From assembly GCF_900091505.1 (NCBI RefSeq), contig NZ_LT607409.1:744001-808000 (forward strand): a stretch of DNA of 64,000 nucleotides. The letters are read 5' to 3'. This document shows positions 24,994-34,523 of the stretch, piece by piece. A program made the translations under genes and the position numbers. Each line of letters starts with the position of its first letter. Position 1 is the stretch's first letter. Under the pieces are notes generated by a model. The model was not told the DNA's origin. It worked only from the letters and a program-made list of their open reading frames with translations, and ran no database searches. Source of the DNA: Micromonospora chokoriensis (lineage in GTDB: Bacteria > Actinomycetota > Actinomycetes > Mycobacteriales > Micromonosporaceae).

Positions 24994-25635
24994 ATGACCG
25001 AGCGGCACGAATTCGACAAGGACTACTGGGACCGGCACTGGCACCAGGCGCACCACGAGCGTCCCGACGCCGTGACCGGCACCCTCGCGCACCCGTACCT
25101 GGCTCGAGAGACCGCCGAGCTGACGCCGGGCACGGCCCTGGACGCCGGGTGCGGCACCGGCGCGGAGGCGGTCTGGCTCGCCTCGCACGGCTGGCGGGTG
25201 ACCGGCGTCGACCTCGCCTCCGCCGCCCTCACCCGTGCCGCCGACCGAGCCGCGACCAGCGGGGTGTCCGACCGGGTGCGGTTCGTGGAGGCGGACCTGA
25301 CGGTCTGGGAGCCGGGTGCCCGGTTCGATCTCGTCACCACCCACTATGCGCATCCCGCGATGCCGCAGCTGGCCTTCTACGACCGGCTCGCCGCCTGGGT
25401 GGCACCGGGCGGCGCCCTGCTCATCGTCGGGCACCTGCACGCGTCGGGCACCACCGGGCACGATCACCACCCGCCCACCGAGGCATCGGTCACGCTCGCG
25501 GACATCACCGCCGGTCTGGACAGCACCGCGTGGGAGGTCACCACCGCTGCGGAGCACCACCGCACGGTGACCGGACCCGGTGGGCACGAGAAGACGCTGC
25601 ACGACGTCGTCGTACGCGCCACCCGACGCAGCTGA
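24994..25635 (+). CDS. Class I SAM-dependent methyltransferase
   Basis: 213 aa from ATG 24994, with GGAGGAG seven bases upstream. Motif I is LDAGCGTGAEAVWLASHGW (49-67), then VTGVDLASAALTRA, VRFVEADLTVWEPG and LAAWVAPGGALLIVGHLH. The N-terminus DKDYWDRHWHQAHHERPD resembles thiopurine/tellurite-type methyltransferases of actinobacteria. The substrate is unknown. It is a single gene, ending at a strong bidirectional terminator. Confidence 0.88.
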   Translation: MTERHEFDKDYWDRHWHQAHHERPDAVTGTLAHPYLARETAELTPGTALDAGCGTGAEAVWLASHGWRVTGVDLASAALTRAADRAATSGVSDRVRFVEADLTVWEPGARFDLVTTHYAHPAMPQLAFYDRLAAWVAPGGALLIVGHLHASGTTGHDHHPPTEASVTLADITAGLDSTAWEVTTAAEHHRTVTGPGGHEKTLHDVVVRATRRS

Positions 25636-25640
25636 CCACA

Positions 25641-25674
25641 CCGCCGGCCGTCGGCGTTCCCCGACGGCCGGCGG
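25641..25674. terminator. Bidirectional terminator between convergent genes
   Basis: Perfect 14-bp stem (25641-25654 with 25661-25674; CCGCCGGCCGTCGG outward) and a six-base loop, filling the 46-base gap between the methyltransferase gene and the leftward hydrolase gene. Confidence 0.8.
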
Positions 25675-25681
25675 CACGTGC

Positions 25682-27139
25682 TCAGACTTCGGGCTCGACG
25701 GCCGGGCAACCGGCGTCCCGAGCCGGCACCACCAGGTCGATCAGGTAGGCGTCGACGGTCTGCTGCACGCACGGGCTGCTGCTGTAGCTGCCGTGCCCCC
25801 ACCCCTGGTACGTGAGCAGCACGCCGTGCCGGCCCAACTGCCGGGCCAGGTTACGAGCCCAGCCGTAACCGCTCGCCGGGTCGTGCACGGTGGCGGCGAT
25901 CAGCAACGGCACGTCGGTGCGGACCCGTAACCGGTGCTGCGGGTTGGCCACCGGCGTCGGCGCGCCCAGGCAGGTGACCACCGCGAACAGCGCGGGCGGG
26001 TAGCGCAGGTCGGGCGCGAGCTGCGCGCTGCGGCGCAGATGTCCGGCGTACTCGCGGTAGTCGCGGACCGGCAGGCTCCAGTCCTGGCAGAAGACCGCGA
26101 AGGGGTACGGAGCCACCGCCTCGTCGGACAGCGGGCTGACGCGGGCGGCGCCGGCGCCCTCCAGCCTGACGATCCACTCGGCGAGCCCCGGCCACCGCCA
26201 CGTGTCGTAGAGCTTCTTGTGGGCGAGCCGGCTCAGTTCGAACGGGGCGAGCGCCGCGCCGGCCCGGTCGGGGTCGGTCAGCGTGCCCCGCTCGGCCCGG
26301 GAATGCAGCCCGGCCCAGATCGCCCGTACGTCACTGTCGTGCAGCACACAGTCGGCGGAGCGGGCACACCAGGCGAGGAATTCGTCGAACGCCCCTTCCG
26401 CGGTGACGGCCTGGGTGTCCAGGAAGGCCCGGGTGCCGAGGCTGTGGTCCATGGCGGCCTCCAACACCATGGCCCGGACCCGGCCGGGGAACAGTTCGGC
26501 GTACCGCTGCCCGAGCAGGGTGCCGTACGAGCTGCCGTGGAAGGTGAGCTGCCGTTCGCCGAGCGCGGCACGGACCGCGTCCAGGTCACGGGCGGCACTG
26601 GTGGTGTCCACGTGGTCGTAGAGCGCACCGGTGCGGGCCCGGCAGTCGGCGCGCAGCAAGGCGTTGTTCTCCAGTGTGGCGTCGAAATGGGCGTGGTCGG
26701 CGATCACCTGCGGTTGCCGGCCGAGCAGGTCCCGCGAGCAGATCACCGGGTGGCTGCGTCCGGTGCCGCGCGGGTCGAAGCTGACGATGTCGAACCGGCG
26801 GCGCAGGTCGGGGCTGAACCGGGAACTGCCCTCCACCACCCGATCCACGCCGCTGTCCCCCGGTCCGCCGGGGCCGAAGAACAGCACCCCTTCCCGGACG
26901 GCCGGGTCCGCGGCCCGACGGGCCAACTCCAGGTCGAAGCGCTCACCCCGTGGTCGGTTCCAGTCGACCGGCAGCGACACTGTGCCGCACTCGGCGGTGG
27001 CGTCCTTGACGCAGGGCCGCCAGTCGATCGTCGGGGCGGGTTGTGGTCGGGCGGCGGCGGGGCTCGCCGGGGCCAGGCCGGTGGCAGTGAGGGCCAGGGT
27101 GACCGCCCAGGCGACTGCGGATTTGCGTACGCGCAGCAT
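25682..27139 (-). CDS. Exported alpha/beta hydrolase, tripeptidyl-aminopeptidase-like
   Basis: 485 aa from ATG 27139 (GAGAGGAC upstream). A signal peptide (basic MLRVRK, hydrophobic stretch, cleavage after about SPAAA) is followed by an S33-type hydrolase: LFFGPGGPGDSGVDRV (oxyanion region) and nucleophile S204 in FHGSSYGTLLG. A cap domain with several cysteines precedes a TAP-like C-terminal domain with the catalytic His in TYQGWGHGSYSSSPC. Relatives (SlpD/E, Tap) release N-terminal peptides from secreted proteins. It is exported, possibly as a lipid-free protein. Single gene, facing the methyltransferase gene. Confidence 0.9.
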   Translation of the reverse strand: MLRVRKSAVAWAVTLALTATGLAPASPAAARPQPAPTIDWRPCVKDATAECGTVSLPVDWNRPRGERFDLELARRAADPAVREGVLFFGPGGPGDSGVDRVVEGSSRFSPDLRRRFDIVSFDPRGTGRSHPVICSRDLLGRQPQVIADHAHFDATLENNALLRADCRARTGALYDHVDTTSAARDLDAVRAALGERQLTFHGSSYGTLLGQRYAELFPGRVRAMVLEAAMDHSLGTRAFLDTQAVTAEGAFDEFLAWCARSADCVLHDSDVRAIWAGLHSRAERGTLTDPDRAGAALAPFELSRLAHKKLYDTWRWPGLAEWIVRLEGAGAARVSPLSDEAVAPYPFAVFCQDWSLPVRDYREYAGHLRRSAQLAPDLRYPPALFAVVTCLGAPTPVANPQHRLRVRTDVPLLIAATVHDPASGYGWARNLARQLGRHGVLLTYQGWGHGSYSSSPCVQQTVDAYLIDLVVPARDAGCPAVEPEV

Positions 27140-27258
27140 GAGGTGTTGTCCTCTCCGGGTAGGAGCGTTGCCGGTGTAACCCGCCCACTGGGCGGGGTGA
27201 CGCTCTTCCACCCGGGCCGTCGAGTAGCCGCTCGGCGGCCCGGGGTCTGCGGCCGGGG

Positions 27259-27537
27259 TCAGTCGACCTCGGTCAGCACCCGTTCGACACTGTTCATCCG
27301 GGTCTCCATTCCGCTCAACCGCCCTTCCATCGCCGCGAGCAGTCGGGTGTTCTCCGCCTGGGCACGGGCGGCCGTCTCGGCGAGTTGGCGGTAGTCGTCC
27401 GCGCGGGCCGCCTCGTACCGGGCCCGCCGGGTCTTGGCGACCTGCACGACGGTCACCGTGAACACGCTGATGATCAGGGCGAAGATGCCGATCGCGCCGA
27501 CCACCTCGGTCCAGTCGTGCTCGCTCATCCCGGTCAC
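27259..27537 (-). CDS. Small membrane-anchored coiled-coil protein
   Basis: 92 aa: one membrane helix (VVGAIGIFALIISVFTVTVV), then a charged helix (QVAKTRRARYEAARADDYRQ and following) and a heptad-rich C-terminus (LLAAMEGRLSGMETRMNSVE). GTG 27537 overlaps the stop of the ArsR gene by four bases; ATG 27528 is an alternative. Its coupling to a regulator suggests a role in the same response. I do not recognise a named family. Confidence 0.75.
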   Translation of the reverse strand: MTGMSEHDWTEVVGAIGIFALIISVFTVTVVQVAKTRRARYEAARADDYRQLAETAARAQAENTRLLAAMEGRLSGMETRMNSVERVLTEVD

Positions 27538-27881
27538 CGCGATCCTCCGGGCTGCTCGGCCGAGTCGGGCACGGTCAGCGTTTCGGCCGCCGCCGCGACG
27601 ACGTGGGGAGTGAGTGTGAGCACGAACGGCTCCACCTCGTAGTAGTTCATGGCCTTCCCGTCCTCCGACAACTCCAGGCGAGCGGTGACCAGCCCGGCCG
27701 CCGCCAGCTTCCGTAGGTGGACCTGCAACAGCGCTCGGCTGATGCCCAGTTGCCGGGCCAGCCCGCTGACGTACGCACGCTCACGGGACAGCGCTGCCAC
27801 GATCCGCAACCGATGCGGATTGGCCAGGGCGGCCAGCACCCGCACCAGGTCGTCGCCGGCCGGCGGTGGGGCACTGCTCAC
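27534..27881 (-). CDS. ArsR-type winged-helix transcriptional regulator
   Basis: 115 aa from GTG 27881, which has GAGGG six bases upstream; a TTG at 27902 would add seven residues. Winged helix: LAALANPHRLRIVAALSRER, then YVSGLARQLGISRALLQVHL (recognition helix) and RKLAAAGLVTARLELSEDG (wing). No metal-binding cysteines are present, so metal sensing is unlikely. The C-terminus (YYEVEPFVLTLTPHVVAAAA) may bind a ligand or dimerise. It is coupled to the small membrane protein gene. Confidence 0.85.
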   Translation of the reverse strand: MSSAPPPAGDDLVRVLAALANPHRLRIVAALSRERAYVSGLARQLGISRALLQVHLRKLAAAGLVTARLELSEDGKAMNYYEVEPFVLTLTPHVVAAAAETLTVPDSAEQPGGSR

Positions 27882-27991
27882 AACAAGCCCTCGCACATGC
27901 AAAAAGAAGCTAGCAGGTTGCGGCGCGCGACGGTGGGGAGCGAAGACGGAATCAGGGGGATCTCAGGGGCGCGAAAGCACCCGGACACACA

Positions 27992-28029
27992 GCACGCCGG
28001 GCCGGTGAAAGATCACCGACCCGGCGTGC
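27992..28029 (-). terminator. Terminator after the CsbD gene
   Basis: A 17-base stem (27992-28008 with 28013-28029, one mismatch) with the tetraloop AAGA, starting 16 bases beyond the CsbD stop. It is very stable, G+C-rich and without a T-run. Confidence 0.8.
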
Positions 28030-28044
28030 GGGGTACGTCGTACG

Positions 28045-28218
28045 TCAGCTCTTGAAGGCGTCCTTGATCTTCTCGCCGGCCTGCTTGAGCTTGGCGGTCG
28101 ACTGGTCGGCGCGACCCTCGGCCTCGAGCTGCTCGTTGTCGGTGGCCCGACCGGCGCCTTCCTTCAGCTTGCCGGCCGCGTCCTCGGTGGCGTTGTTGAT
28201 CTTGTCGTCGAAACCCAT
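28045..28218 (-). CDS. CsbD-family stress protein
   Basis: 57 aa from ATG 28218, which has GGAGG six bases upstream. The sequence MGFDDKINNATEDAAGKLKE and the second repeat STAKLKQAGEKIKDAFKS show the Lys/Ala-rich CsbD pattern. CsbD proteins are small, abundant, general-stress-induced proteins of unknown mechanism. Monocistronic and closed by a strong hairpin. Confidence 0.92.
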   Translation of the reverse strand: MGFDDKINNATEDAAGKLKEGAGRATDNEQLEAEGRADQSTAKLKQAGEKIKDAFKS

Positions 28219-28291
28219 TGCCAACCTCCATCGCAAGCGTCGCTACGACACCAGCAGTACCCCGTCGTCACCGGTCCAACCATTGCCGTCG

Positions 28292-30547
28292 TCACAGTCC
28301 GCGATCGACAGTGGCCGACCGGAACCGCCGCAGTCGCAGACTGTTGGCCACCACGAAGACCGAGGACAGCGCCATGGTCGCGCCGGCGATCATCGGGTTG
28401 AGCAGTCCGGCGGCGGCCAACGGCAGGGCCGCCACGTTGTAACCGAACGCCCAGAACAGGTTGCCCCGGATGATGCCGAGCGTGCGTCGGGACAACCGGA
28501 TGGCGTCCACCGCGGCGTCCAGGTCGCCCCGGACGAGAGTGAGGTCGGACGCCTCGATCGCCACATCGGTGCCGGTGCCCATGGCCAACCCGAGGTCGGC
28601 CTGGGCCAGCGCCGGTGCGTCGTTGACCCCGTCACCGACCATCGCCACCGACCGTCCCTCGGCCTGGAGCCGCTTCACCACCTCGACCTTGCCGGCCGGC
28701 AACACCTCGGCGATCACCTCGTCGATGCCCACCTCGGCGGCGACCGCCCGGGCCACCGTGGTGTTGTCGCCGGTCAGCAGGACCGGGGTGAGCCCCAGCG
28801 CGCGCAGCCGGGCCACCGCCGCCCGGCTGGTCGGGCGGACCACGTCGGCGACCGCGAGCACACCCCGGGCCTGTCCGTCCCAACCGGCCACGATCGCCGT
28901 ACGGCCGACGGCCTCCGCCTCGCTGACGGCCCACTCGACCTCGGGCGGCACGTCGATCTGCCGCTCCCGCAGCAGTCGGGCCCGGCCGACCAGTACGACC
29001 CGACCGTCCACGGTGCCGGTCACGCCCAAACCTTCGAGGTTACGGAAAGCGGTCACCGGAGGCAGCGCGCCGGCCTCGGCGGCACCTGCGGCGACCGCCC
29101 GGGCGATCGGGTGTTCGGAGGCGGCCTCCACCGCACCGGCGAGCCGCAGCAGCTCGGCCCGGTCCTCCCCGCTGGCCGGCACCACGTCCACCACTGTCAT
29201 CCGGCCGGTCGTGACGGTGCCGGTCTTGTCCAGCACCACGGTGTCCACGCGGCGGGTGGACTCCAGCACCTCCGGACCCTTGATCAGCACACCGAGTTGG
29301 GCTCCCCTGCCGGTGCCGACCAGCAATGCCGTCGGGGTGGCCAGGCCGAGCGCACAGGGGCAGGCGATGATCAGCACGGCCACGGCGGCGGTGAACGCCG
29401 CGGTCGGGCCGGCTCCGGTGCCGAGCCACCAGCCGAGGGTGCCGACGGCCAGCGTGATGACGATCGGCACGAAGACACCGGAGATCCGGTCCGCCAACCG
29501 CTGCACGGCCGCCTTGCCGCTCTGCGCCTGCTCGACCAGGTCGGCCATCCGGGCGAGCTGGGTGTCCGCACCGACCCGGGTCGCGGTGACGACCAGCCGT
29601 CCGCCCGCGTTGATGGTGGCACCGACCACGCCGTCGCCGGGGCCGACCTCGACCGGCACCGACTCACCGGTGAGCATGCTGGCGTCGACGGCGGAGGTGC
29701 CCTCGTCGACCACCCCGTCGGTGGCGATCTTCTCCCCGGGGCGGACCACGAATCGGTCACCGACGGCGAGCCGGTCCACCGGGATCAGGGTCTCCACCCC
29801 GTCGCGCAGCACCGCCACCTCGCGGGCGCCGAGTTCGAGCAGGGCCCGCAGGGCCGCGCCGGCGGTGCGCTTGGAACGGGCCTCGAAGTAGCGCCCGGCC
29901 AGGATGAACACCGTCACTCCGGCGGCGGCCTCCAGGTAGATGTTGCCGGCGCCGTCGGTGCGGGTGATGTCGAAACGGAACGGGTGCGTCATCCCGGGCA
30001 TGCCGGCGTCACCGAGGAACAGCGCCCAGAGCGACCACCCGAACGCGGCCAGGGTGCCGAGCGACACCAGGGTGTCCATGGTCGCCGCGCCGTGCCGCAG
30101 GTTAATCCAGGCGGCCCGGTGGAACGGCAGGCCGCCCCAGACCACCACCGGGGCGGCCAGGGTCAGCGACAGCCACTGCCAGTAGTCGAACTGCCAGGCC
30201 GGGACCATGGCCAGCAGCACCACCGGCACGCTCAGCGCCACCGAGACCCAGAGCCGGGTACGCGGGCCCTTCAGCGGGTCCACCGGCTGATCCTCGGTCG
30301 GCGGGCTGGGCAGCGCTGCCGTGTAGCCGGTCTTCTGCACCGTCTCGATGAGGTCGTCCGGGGTGACCCCGTCGACGTACCGGACCGTCGCCTTCTCGGT
30401 GGCGTAGTTGACGGTGGCGCTGACGCCGTCCATCCGGTTGAGCTTCTTCTCGATCCGGGCGGCGCAGGCGGCGCAGGTCATGCCGCCGATCGCCAATTCG
30501 ATCCGGTGGGGTGCCTCGGGCAGCGGTCTGCTGCTGGTGGTGGTCAT
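28292..30547 (-). CDS. copA: Copper-exporting P1B-type ATPase CopA
   Basis: 751 aa. One N-terminal HMA domain has GMTCAAC (C25, C28). The membrane metal site is CPC ([17 protein letters not shown]). The actuator has [13 protein letters not shown], the phosphorylation site is near D440 ([14 protein letters not shown]), and the ATP-domain has the SEHPIARAV His-Pro motif and [21 protein letters not shown] is the Cu(I) class signature. It ends a leftward operon, copZ - secreted protein - copA, with 11-13-base gaps, facing csoR across CsoR-type operators, so copper induction is expected. Confidence 0.95.
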   Translation of the reverse strand: MTTTSSRPLPEAPHRIELAIGGMTCAACAARIEKKLNRMDGVSATVNYATEKATVRYVDGVTPDDLIETVQKTGYTAALPSPPTEDQPVDPLKGPRTRLWVSVALSVPVVLLAMVPAWQFDYWQWLSLTLAAPVVVWGGLPFHRAAWINLRHGAATMDTLVSLGTLAAFGWSLWALFLGDAGMPGMTHPFRFDITRTDGAGNIYLEAAAGVTVFILAGRYFEARSKRTAGAALRALLELGAREVAVLRDGVETLIPVDRLAVGDRFVVRPGEKIATDGVVDEGTSAVDASMLTGESVPVEVGPGDGVVGATINAGGRLVVTATRVGADTQLARMADLVEQAQSGKAAVQRLADRISGVFVPIVITLAVGTLGWWLGTGAGPTAAFTAAVAVLIIACPCALGLATPTALLVGTGRGAQLGVLIKGPEVLESTRRVDTVVLDKTGTVTTGRMTVVDVVPASGEDRAELLRLAGAVEAASEHPIARAVAAGAAEAGALPPVTAFRNLEGLGVTGTVDGRVVLVGRARLLRERQIDVPPEVEWAVSEAEAVGRTAIVAGWDGQARGVLAVADVVRPTSRAAVARLRALGLTPVLLTGDNTTVARAVAAEVGIDEVIAEVLPAGKVEVVKRLQAEGRSVAMVGDGVNDAPALAQADLGLAMGTGTDVAIEASDLTLVRGDLDAAVDAIRLSRRTLGIIRGNLFWAFGYNVAALPLAAAGLLNPMIAGATMALSSVFVVANSLRLRRFRSATVDRGL

Positions 30548-30558
30548 CGTCTGTCCCG

Positions 30559-31503
30559 TCAGTTGTGCCCGTGCCCGGGGGTGCCGTGGTCGGCGCTCTC
30601 GGTCGGCGCCGGTCCGCTCGGGCTTGGAACGGCCCCGGTCGAGGTGCCGTCGGTGACGACGGTGAACTCGGCGGTGTGCACCGCCCCACCGTGCCGGAAG
30701 TCGAGGTAGAGCCGGTAGGTACCGGCCGAGGGCACCTCGGCGAGGAAGGTGACCGCCGGACCGGGTCGGGTCCGCCCGTCCCCCGGTGTCCCGTCCGGGT
30801 GCACGTGCAGGTACGCCAGATCACCTCGGCGTAGCGCCACCAGGTGCCCGTACGCGCCCAGGTATGGCTCCAGGTCGGTGACCGGCTGCCCGTCCCGGCT
30901 CACGGTCAGGGTCAGCTCCGCCGTGCGGCCGGGCTCCGGCGCGCCGGTCAGGGTCACCGTGTAGCCGTCGACGGTGGTGCTGGTCGAGGGTGCCGGCAGT
31001 GGCCGTTCGGTCAGCTCGCCGGGGACTGTCACGTCCACACCGAGGGTCAGCGGCTCCGCCCCGGTCGGGGCGAAGTCGGCGAAGGCCCGCCACTGCCCGG
31101 CGCCGGCCAGCGGCGTGTCGACCCGCCAGGTGCCGTCCGGGGCCAGCTCGGGGTGCACGTGGCGGAAGCCGGAGAGGTCCCGCCGGGCGACGATCAGGTG
31201 CATCCGCCTGTCGTGCGCCACGTCGTAGCGGGTCACCGGGCGTCCGTCCGGCCCGACGATCCGGAAGGCGAACTCGTCGGCCGGAGCGTCGACGGTTTCG
31301 AGGGTGTAGCCGTTGTCGGAGACGAGCAGACCGCCGGGGAGGCGATCGGTCACCCCGCCCGCGTCGGTCGCCGGAGCAGCGCCTTCGTCGTGCCGGCTCT
31401 CGGCCGCCGGGGCACGGTCGACCACCCGGCCGATCCCGTACGTCGTGCCGAAGACCGCCGCCAGGCCGACGGCGAACCCGGCCAACCTCGTCACGGTGCG
31501 CAT
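30559..31503 (-). CDS. Secreted copper-operon protein with two beta domains
   Basis: 314 aa. An N-terminal helix ([20 protein letters not shown]) gives export or anchoring. Two similar beta-rich halves follow, each with a paired-His signature: [20 protein letters not shown] and [17 protein letters not shown], with HLIVARRD and HLVALRRGD in front. The C-terminus is His-rich (HGTPGHGHN). The HVHP motifs look like copper ligands; the pattern is frequent in actinobacterial copper operons but the protein is not well characterised. ATG 31503 follows GGAGGG. A periplasmic-side copper-binding or FixH-like role is inferred. Confidence 0.75.
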   Translation of the reverse strand: MRTVTRLAGFAVGLAAVFGTTYGIGRVVDRAPAAESRHDEGAAPATDAGGVTDRLPGGLLVSDNGYTLETVDAPADEFAFRIVGPDGRPVTRYDVAHDRRMHLIVARRDLSGFRHVHPELAPDGTWRVDTPLAGAGQWRAFADFAPTGAEPLTLGVDVTVPGELTERPLPAPSTSTTVDGYTVTLTGAPEPGRTAELTLTVSRDGQPVTDLEPYLGAYGHLVALRRGDLAYLHVHPDGTPGDGRTRPGPAVTFLAEVPSAGTYRLYLDFRHGGAVHTAEFTVVTDGTSTGAVPSPSGPAPTESADHGTPGHGHN

Positions 31504-31516
31504 GGCGGCCCTCCGA

Positions 31517-31726
31517 TCACGCGTCGACGAGGGTGTAGCCGGCCTCGTCGACGGCGGCCCGGACGACGTCGGTGTCCAACGGCTGGTCGCTGTCGACGGT
31601 CACCCGGCCGGTGGCGAGGTCGACCTGGACGTCGTGCACGCCCGCGATGCCGCCGACCTCGGCGGTGACCGCGCTGACGCAGTGCCCGCAGGTCATGCCC
31701 TGCACCTGGTACGTCGTGTTGACCAT
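31517..31726 (-). CDS. copZ: Copper chaperone CopZ
   Basis: 69 aa, a single heavy-metal-associated domain: GMTCGHC (C13, C16) and the ferredoxin-like beta-alpha-beta pattern through to AVDEAGYTLVDA. ATG 31726 follows GGGAGACG. CopZ carries Cu(I) to CopA and can load CsoR. It is the first gene of the operon and begins 26 bases from the nearer CsoR-type palindrome. Confidence 0.93.
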   Translation of the reverse strand: MVNTTYQVQGMTCGHCVSAVTAEVGGIAGVHDVQVDLATGRVTVDSDQPLDTDVVRAAVDEAGYTLVDA

Positions 31727-31751
31727 CAGAACGTCTCCCTTACCGGTACGG

Positions 31752-31769
31752 GGTGGGGGTATCCCCACC
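31752..31769. promoter_or_regulatory. CsoR-type operator, copZ side
   Basis: Perfect palindrome GGTGGGG-GTAT-CCCCACC (7-bp arms, 4-base centre). G-tract/C-tract half-sites around a TA-containing core are the known CsoR recognition type. It sits just upstream of copZ. Confidence 0.75.
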
Positions 31770-31785
31770 GGAAGCGACCGTACCA

Positions 31786-31800
31786 TACCCCCCGGGGGTA
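31786..31800. promoter_or_regulatory. CsoR-type operator, csoR side
   Basis: The sequence TACCCCCCGGGGGTA is an almost perfect palindrome with the G/C-tract and flanking TA typical of CsoR sites. It ends four bases before the csoR -10 box, so binding would block the csoR promoter (autorepression). Confidence 0.8.
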
Positions 31801-31803
31801 GGC

Positions 31804-31809
31804 TATCCT
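31804..31809 (+). promoter_or_regulatory. csoR -10 box (leaderless transcript)
   Basis: TATCCT ends seven bases before the csoR ATG, with no ribosome-binding site between, so transcription probably starts at the A of the ATG. The operator overlaps the region expected for the spacer and -35. Confidence 0.6.
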
Positions 31810-31816
31810 TGCCGGC

Positions 31817-32113
31817 ATGACCACACCCGCCCCGATCCGGGGGTACACCGCCAGCAAGGACCAGCTGCTCGCGCGACTCCGCCGTGTCGAGGGGCAGGTC
31901 CGGGGCATCGAGAAGATGGTCGACGACGACCGTTACTGCATCGACGTGCTCACCCAGATCTCCGCGATCCAGGCCGCCCTCGACAAGGTGGCGCTCGGGC
32001 TGCTCGACGGGCACGCCCGGCACTGCATGCACGAAGGGGCGGCCGAGGGCCGGGCCGACGAGATGGCCACCGAGATGATGGCGGCGGTCGGCCGGCTGAT
32101 GAAGCGCGGCTGA
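31817..32113 (+). CDS. csoR: Copper-sensing repressor CsoR
   Basis: 98 aa. The Cu(I) ligands C41, H66 and C70 (DDRYCIDVL; GHARHCMHE) have the same spacing as Cys36/His61/Cys65 of M. tuberculosis CsoR. LLARLRRVEGQVRGIEKMV is the family's DNA-binding helix. Copper binding releases the protein from DNA. Divergent from copZ with two matching palindromes between. Confidence 0.96.
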   Translation: MTTPAPIRGYTASKDQLLARLRRVEGQVRGIEKMVDDDRYCIDVLTQISAIQAALDKVALGLLDGHARHCMHEGAAEGRADEMATEMMAAVGRLMKRG

Positions 32114-32151
32114 CCGGCCCGGCCGCAGTCCTGGCCGAGGCGCACCCGGCC

Positions 32152-34212
32152 TCAGTCCGGATCGAGGCGCACCCGGCGGAGCAGCTGCGCGTTGAGCGCC
32201 ACCACGATGGTGGACGCGGACATCAGCACCGCGGCCACCGCCGGGCTCAACGCCACACCGGCCCAGGCCAGCACCCCCGCCGCGAGCGGCAGCGCCACCA
32301 CGTTGTAGCCCGCCGCCCAGGCCAGGTTCTGACGCATCGTCCGGTACGACGCCCGGGACAGCCGGACCACGGCACCCACCCCGCGCGGGTCCGACGACGC
32401 CAGCACCACGCCGGCGGACTCGATCGCCACGTCGGTGCCCGCGCCGATCGCGATGCCGACGTCCGCCCGGGCCAACGCCGGCGCGTCGTTCACCCCGTCG
32501 CCGACCATCGCCACCGTCAACCCCCGCCGTTGCAGGTCGGCCACCCGCTCGTCCTTCTCCGCCGGCAGCACCTCCGCGAAGACCTCGTCGACGCCGGGTC
32601 GGAAGCCGAGTTCGGCGGCGACCGCCTCCGCCACCGGGCGGGCGTCACCAGTGATCATGGCGATGGTCCGGACCCCCTCGGCGCGCAGCTCGTCGACGGC
32701 CCGCCGGGCCTCCGGGCGCACCTCGTCGGTCAGCGCGAACGCGCCGAGCACGGCCTCCGGCAGCCGCACCAGGTGCAGCACCGCCGCTCCCCGAGCCGAC
32801 CACCGGGTGGTCGCCGCCTCCAGCTCGGTCGGGAGGGTCAGGCCCAGTTCCCGCAGCAGCGCCGCACCGCCCACCGCGTACTCCGTACCGTCGACTGTCG
32901 CCCGCACACCGCGGCCCGGCAGCGACCGGAACCCGGCGGCCGGGCGCGGACCTGCGGGCCCGGCCGCCGCCACGATCGCGCGGGCCAGCGGATGCTCGCT
33001 GTCCGACTCGACGCCCGCCGCGATCCGCAGCGCCTCGTCCCGCTCCGTGCCTCGCACCGTCGCCACGTCGGTCACCGCGTGTTCGCCCCGGGTCAGCGTG
33101 CCGGTCTTGTCGAACAGCACCGCGCTCACGGTCCGCATCCGCTCCAACGCCAACCGGTCCTTCACCAGGATCCCGGACCGCGCGGCCAACGCGGTGGAGA
33201 GCGCCACGACGAGGGGAATGGCGAGACCGAGCGCGTGCGGGCAGGCGATCACCAGGACGGTGACCGCACGGACCACCGCCTCGTCGGCTCGACCGAGCGC
33301 GGCCCAGACCAGCACGGTCAGCACGGCCGTGCCGGTGGCCACGTAGAACAGCGCGGCGGCGAACCGGTCGGCCAACAGTTGGGCCCGCCCGCCGGAGCCC
33401 TGGGCCTGCGCGACCATCCGCTGGATGCCGGCGAGCGCGGTCTGTTCACCCAGCGCCTCGACGCGTACCCGGATCGCCGAGTCGGTGGCCACCGTGCCGG
33501 CCACCACCCGGCCACCCGCGGACCGGGCGACCGGCCGTGACTCACCGGTGATCATCGACTCGTCCAGCTCGGCGTCACCCTCGACGACGCGGCCGTCCGC
33601 CGGCACCCGACCGCCCGGACGGACCAGCACCACGTCACCGACCCGCAGGTCGGACACCGCCACCGCCTCGACCTGCCCGTCCGCCGCGACCCGCTCGGTC
33701 TCGTCGGGCAGCAGCGCGGCCAACGCCGCGAGCGCTCCCCGGGCCTGCCCGATGGCCTTCATCTCCTGCCAGTGGCCGAGCAGCATGATGGTGACCAGCG
33801 CGGCCAACTCCCACCAGAAGTCCAGGTCGAAGGCGCCCACGCTGGTCGCCAGGGACGCCGCGTAGGCGACGGTGATCGCCATCGCGACCAGCAGCATCAT
33901 TCCGGGCGCGCGGTCCCGCACCTCCCGCACCGCACCCACGAGGAACGGCCGGCCGCCCCACCAGAACACCACCGAGCCGAGCACCGGGCCCACCCAGGCG
34001 CGGCCGGGTACGTCCCAGCCCGGGCCCCACTGATCCCACACCAGGTGGCTGGTCAGGACCACCGGGACGGTGAGGGCCAGGCAGACCCAGAAGCGCCGAC
34101 GGAACATCTCGGGGTCGTGCCCGGCGTGCTTGTCGTGCCCGGCGTGCTCGCCGTGCTGCGCCGGCGCGGCCGGGACGTGCCGGCCGGGGTCGGGCGGTGA
34201 CGACGCGGGCAT
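32152..34212 (-). CDS. CopB-type heavy-metal P1B ATPase (CPH motif)
   Basis: 686 aa from ATG 34212; a GTG at 34266 would add 18 residues and neither start has an ideal ribosome-binding site. The N-terminus is His-rich (HGEHAGHDKHAGHD) instead of an HMA domain. The membrane motif is CPH (VIACPHALGLAIPL), placing it in the P1B-3/CopB group. MITGESRPV, the DKTGT aspartate (about residue 368), SEHPLARAI and [18 protein letters not shown] are all intact. Expected role is copper export with a preference different from CopA. Its 3' end faces csoR. Confidence 0.92.
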   Translation of the reverse strand: MPASSPPDPGRHVPAAPAQHGEHAGHDKHAGHDPEMFRRRFWVCLALTVPVVLTSHLVWDQWGPGWDVPGRAWVGPVLGSVVFWWGGRPFLVGAVREVRDRAPGMMLLVAMAITVAYAASLATSVGAFDLDFWWELAALVTIMLLGHWQEMKAIGQARGALAALAALLPDETERVAADGQVEAVAVSDLRVGDVVLVRPGGRVPADGRVVEGDAELDESMITGESRPVARSAGGRVVAGTVATDSAIRVRVEALGEQTALAGIQRMVAQAQGSGGRAQLLADRFAAALFYVATGTAVLTVLVWAALGRADEAVVRAVTVLVIACPHALGLAIPLVVALSTALAARSGILVKDRLALERMRTVSAVLFDKTGTLTRGEHAVTDVATVRGTERDEALRIAAGVESDSEHPLARAIVAAAGPAGPRPAAGFRSLPGRGVRATVDGTEYAVGGAALLRELGLTLPTELEAATTRWSARGAAVLHLVRLPEAVLGAFALTDEVRPEARRAVDELRAEGVRTIAMITGDARPVAEAVAAELGFRPGVDEVFAEVLPAEKDERVADLQRRGLTVAMVGDGVNDAPALARADVGIAIGAGTDVAIESAGVVLASSDPRGVGAVVRLSRASYRTMRQNLAWAAGYNVVALPLAAGVLAWAGVALSPAVAAVLMSASTIVVALNAQLLRRVRLDPD

Positions 34213-34523
34213 GTCTCCACGATGCCGGTCCGCGGACCGCCACGCCGACGGTTCCACCACCGACACTCCGTCACGACCTGCGTCCCCCGATCGTGCTGGT
34301 TAGCATTCCCCACGATGACCCCCGGTGGACCGAGGCACGAACGGACACCCGCGCCGCCGCGCGGTGCTGTCGCGGCCGGCTGGTCGGGTCGGATCCTGAC
34401 CGTGCGTGACCGAGCGGTCGTCAGCCGGCGAACCGTCGCGTTCCCCCACCACGTTTCCGCAGTGACGGTGAACCGACCGGCCCACTGACACGTACCCCGC
34501 ACTGGATCGTTGGGAGTCTCACC

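Noticed and set aside
28052..30709. 885-codon open frame opposite copA
   Set aside because: The sense strand encodes an intact P-type ATPase with every motif; the antisense translation is low-complexity His/Gln/Gly/Arg.
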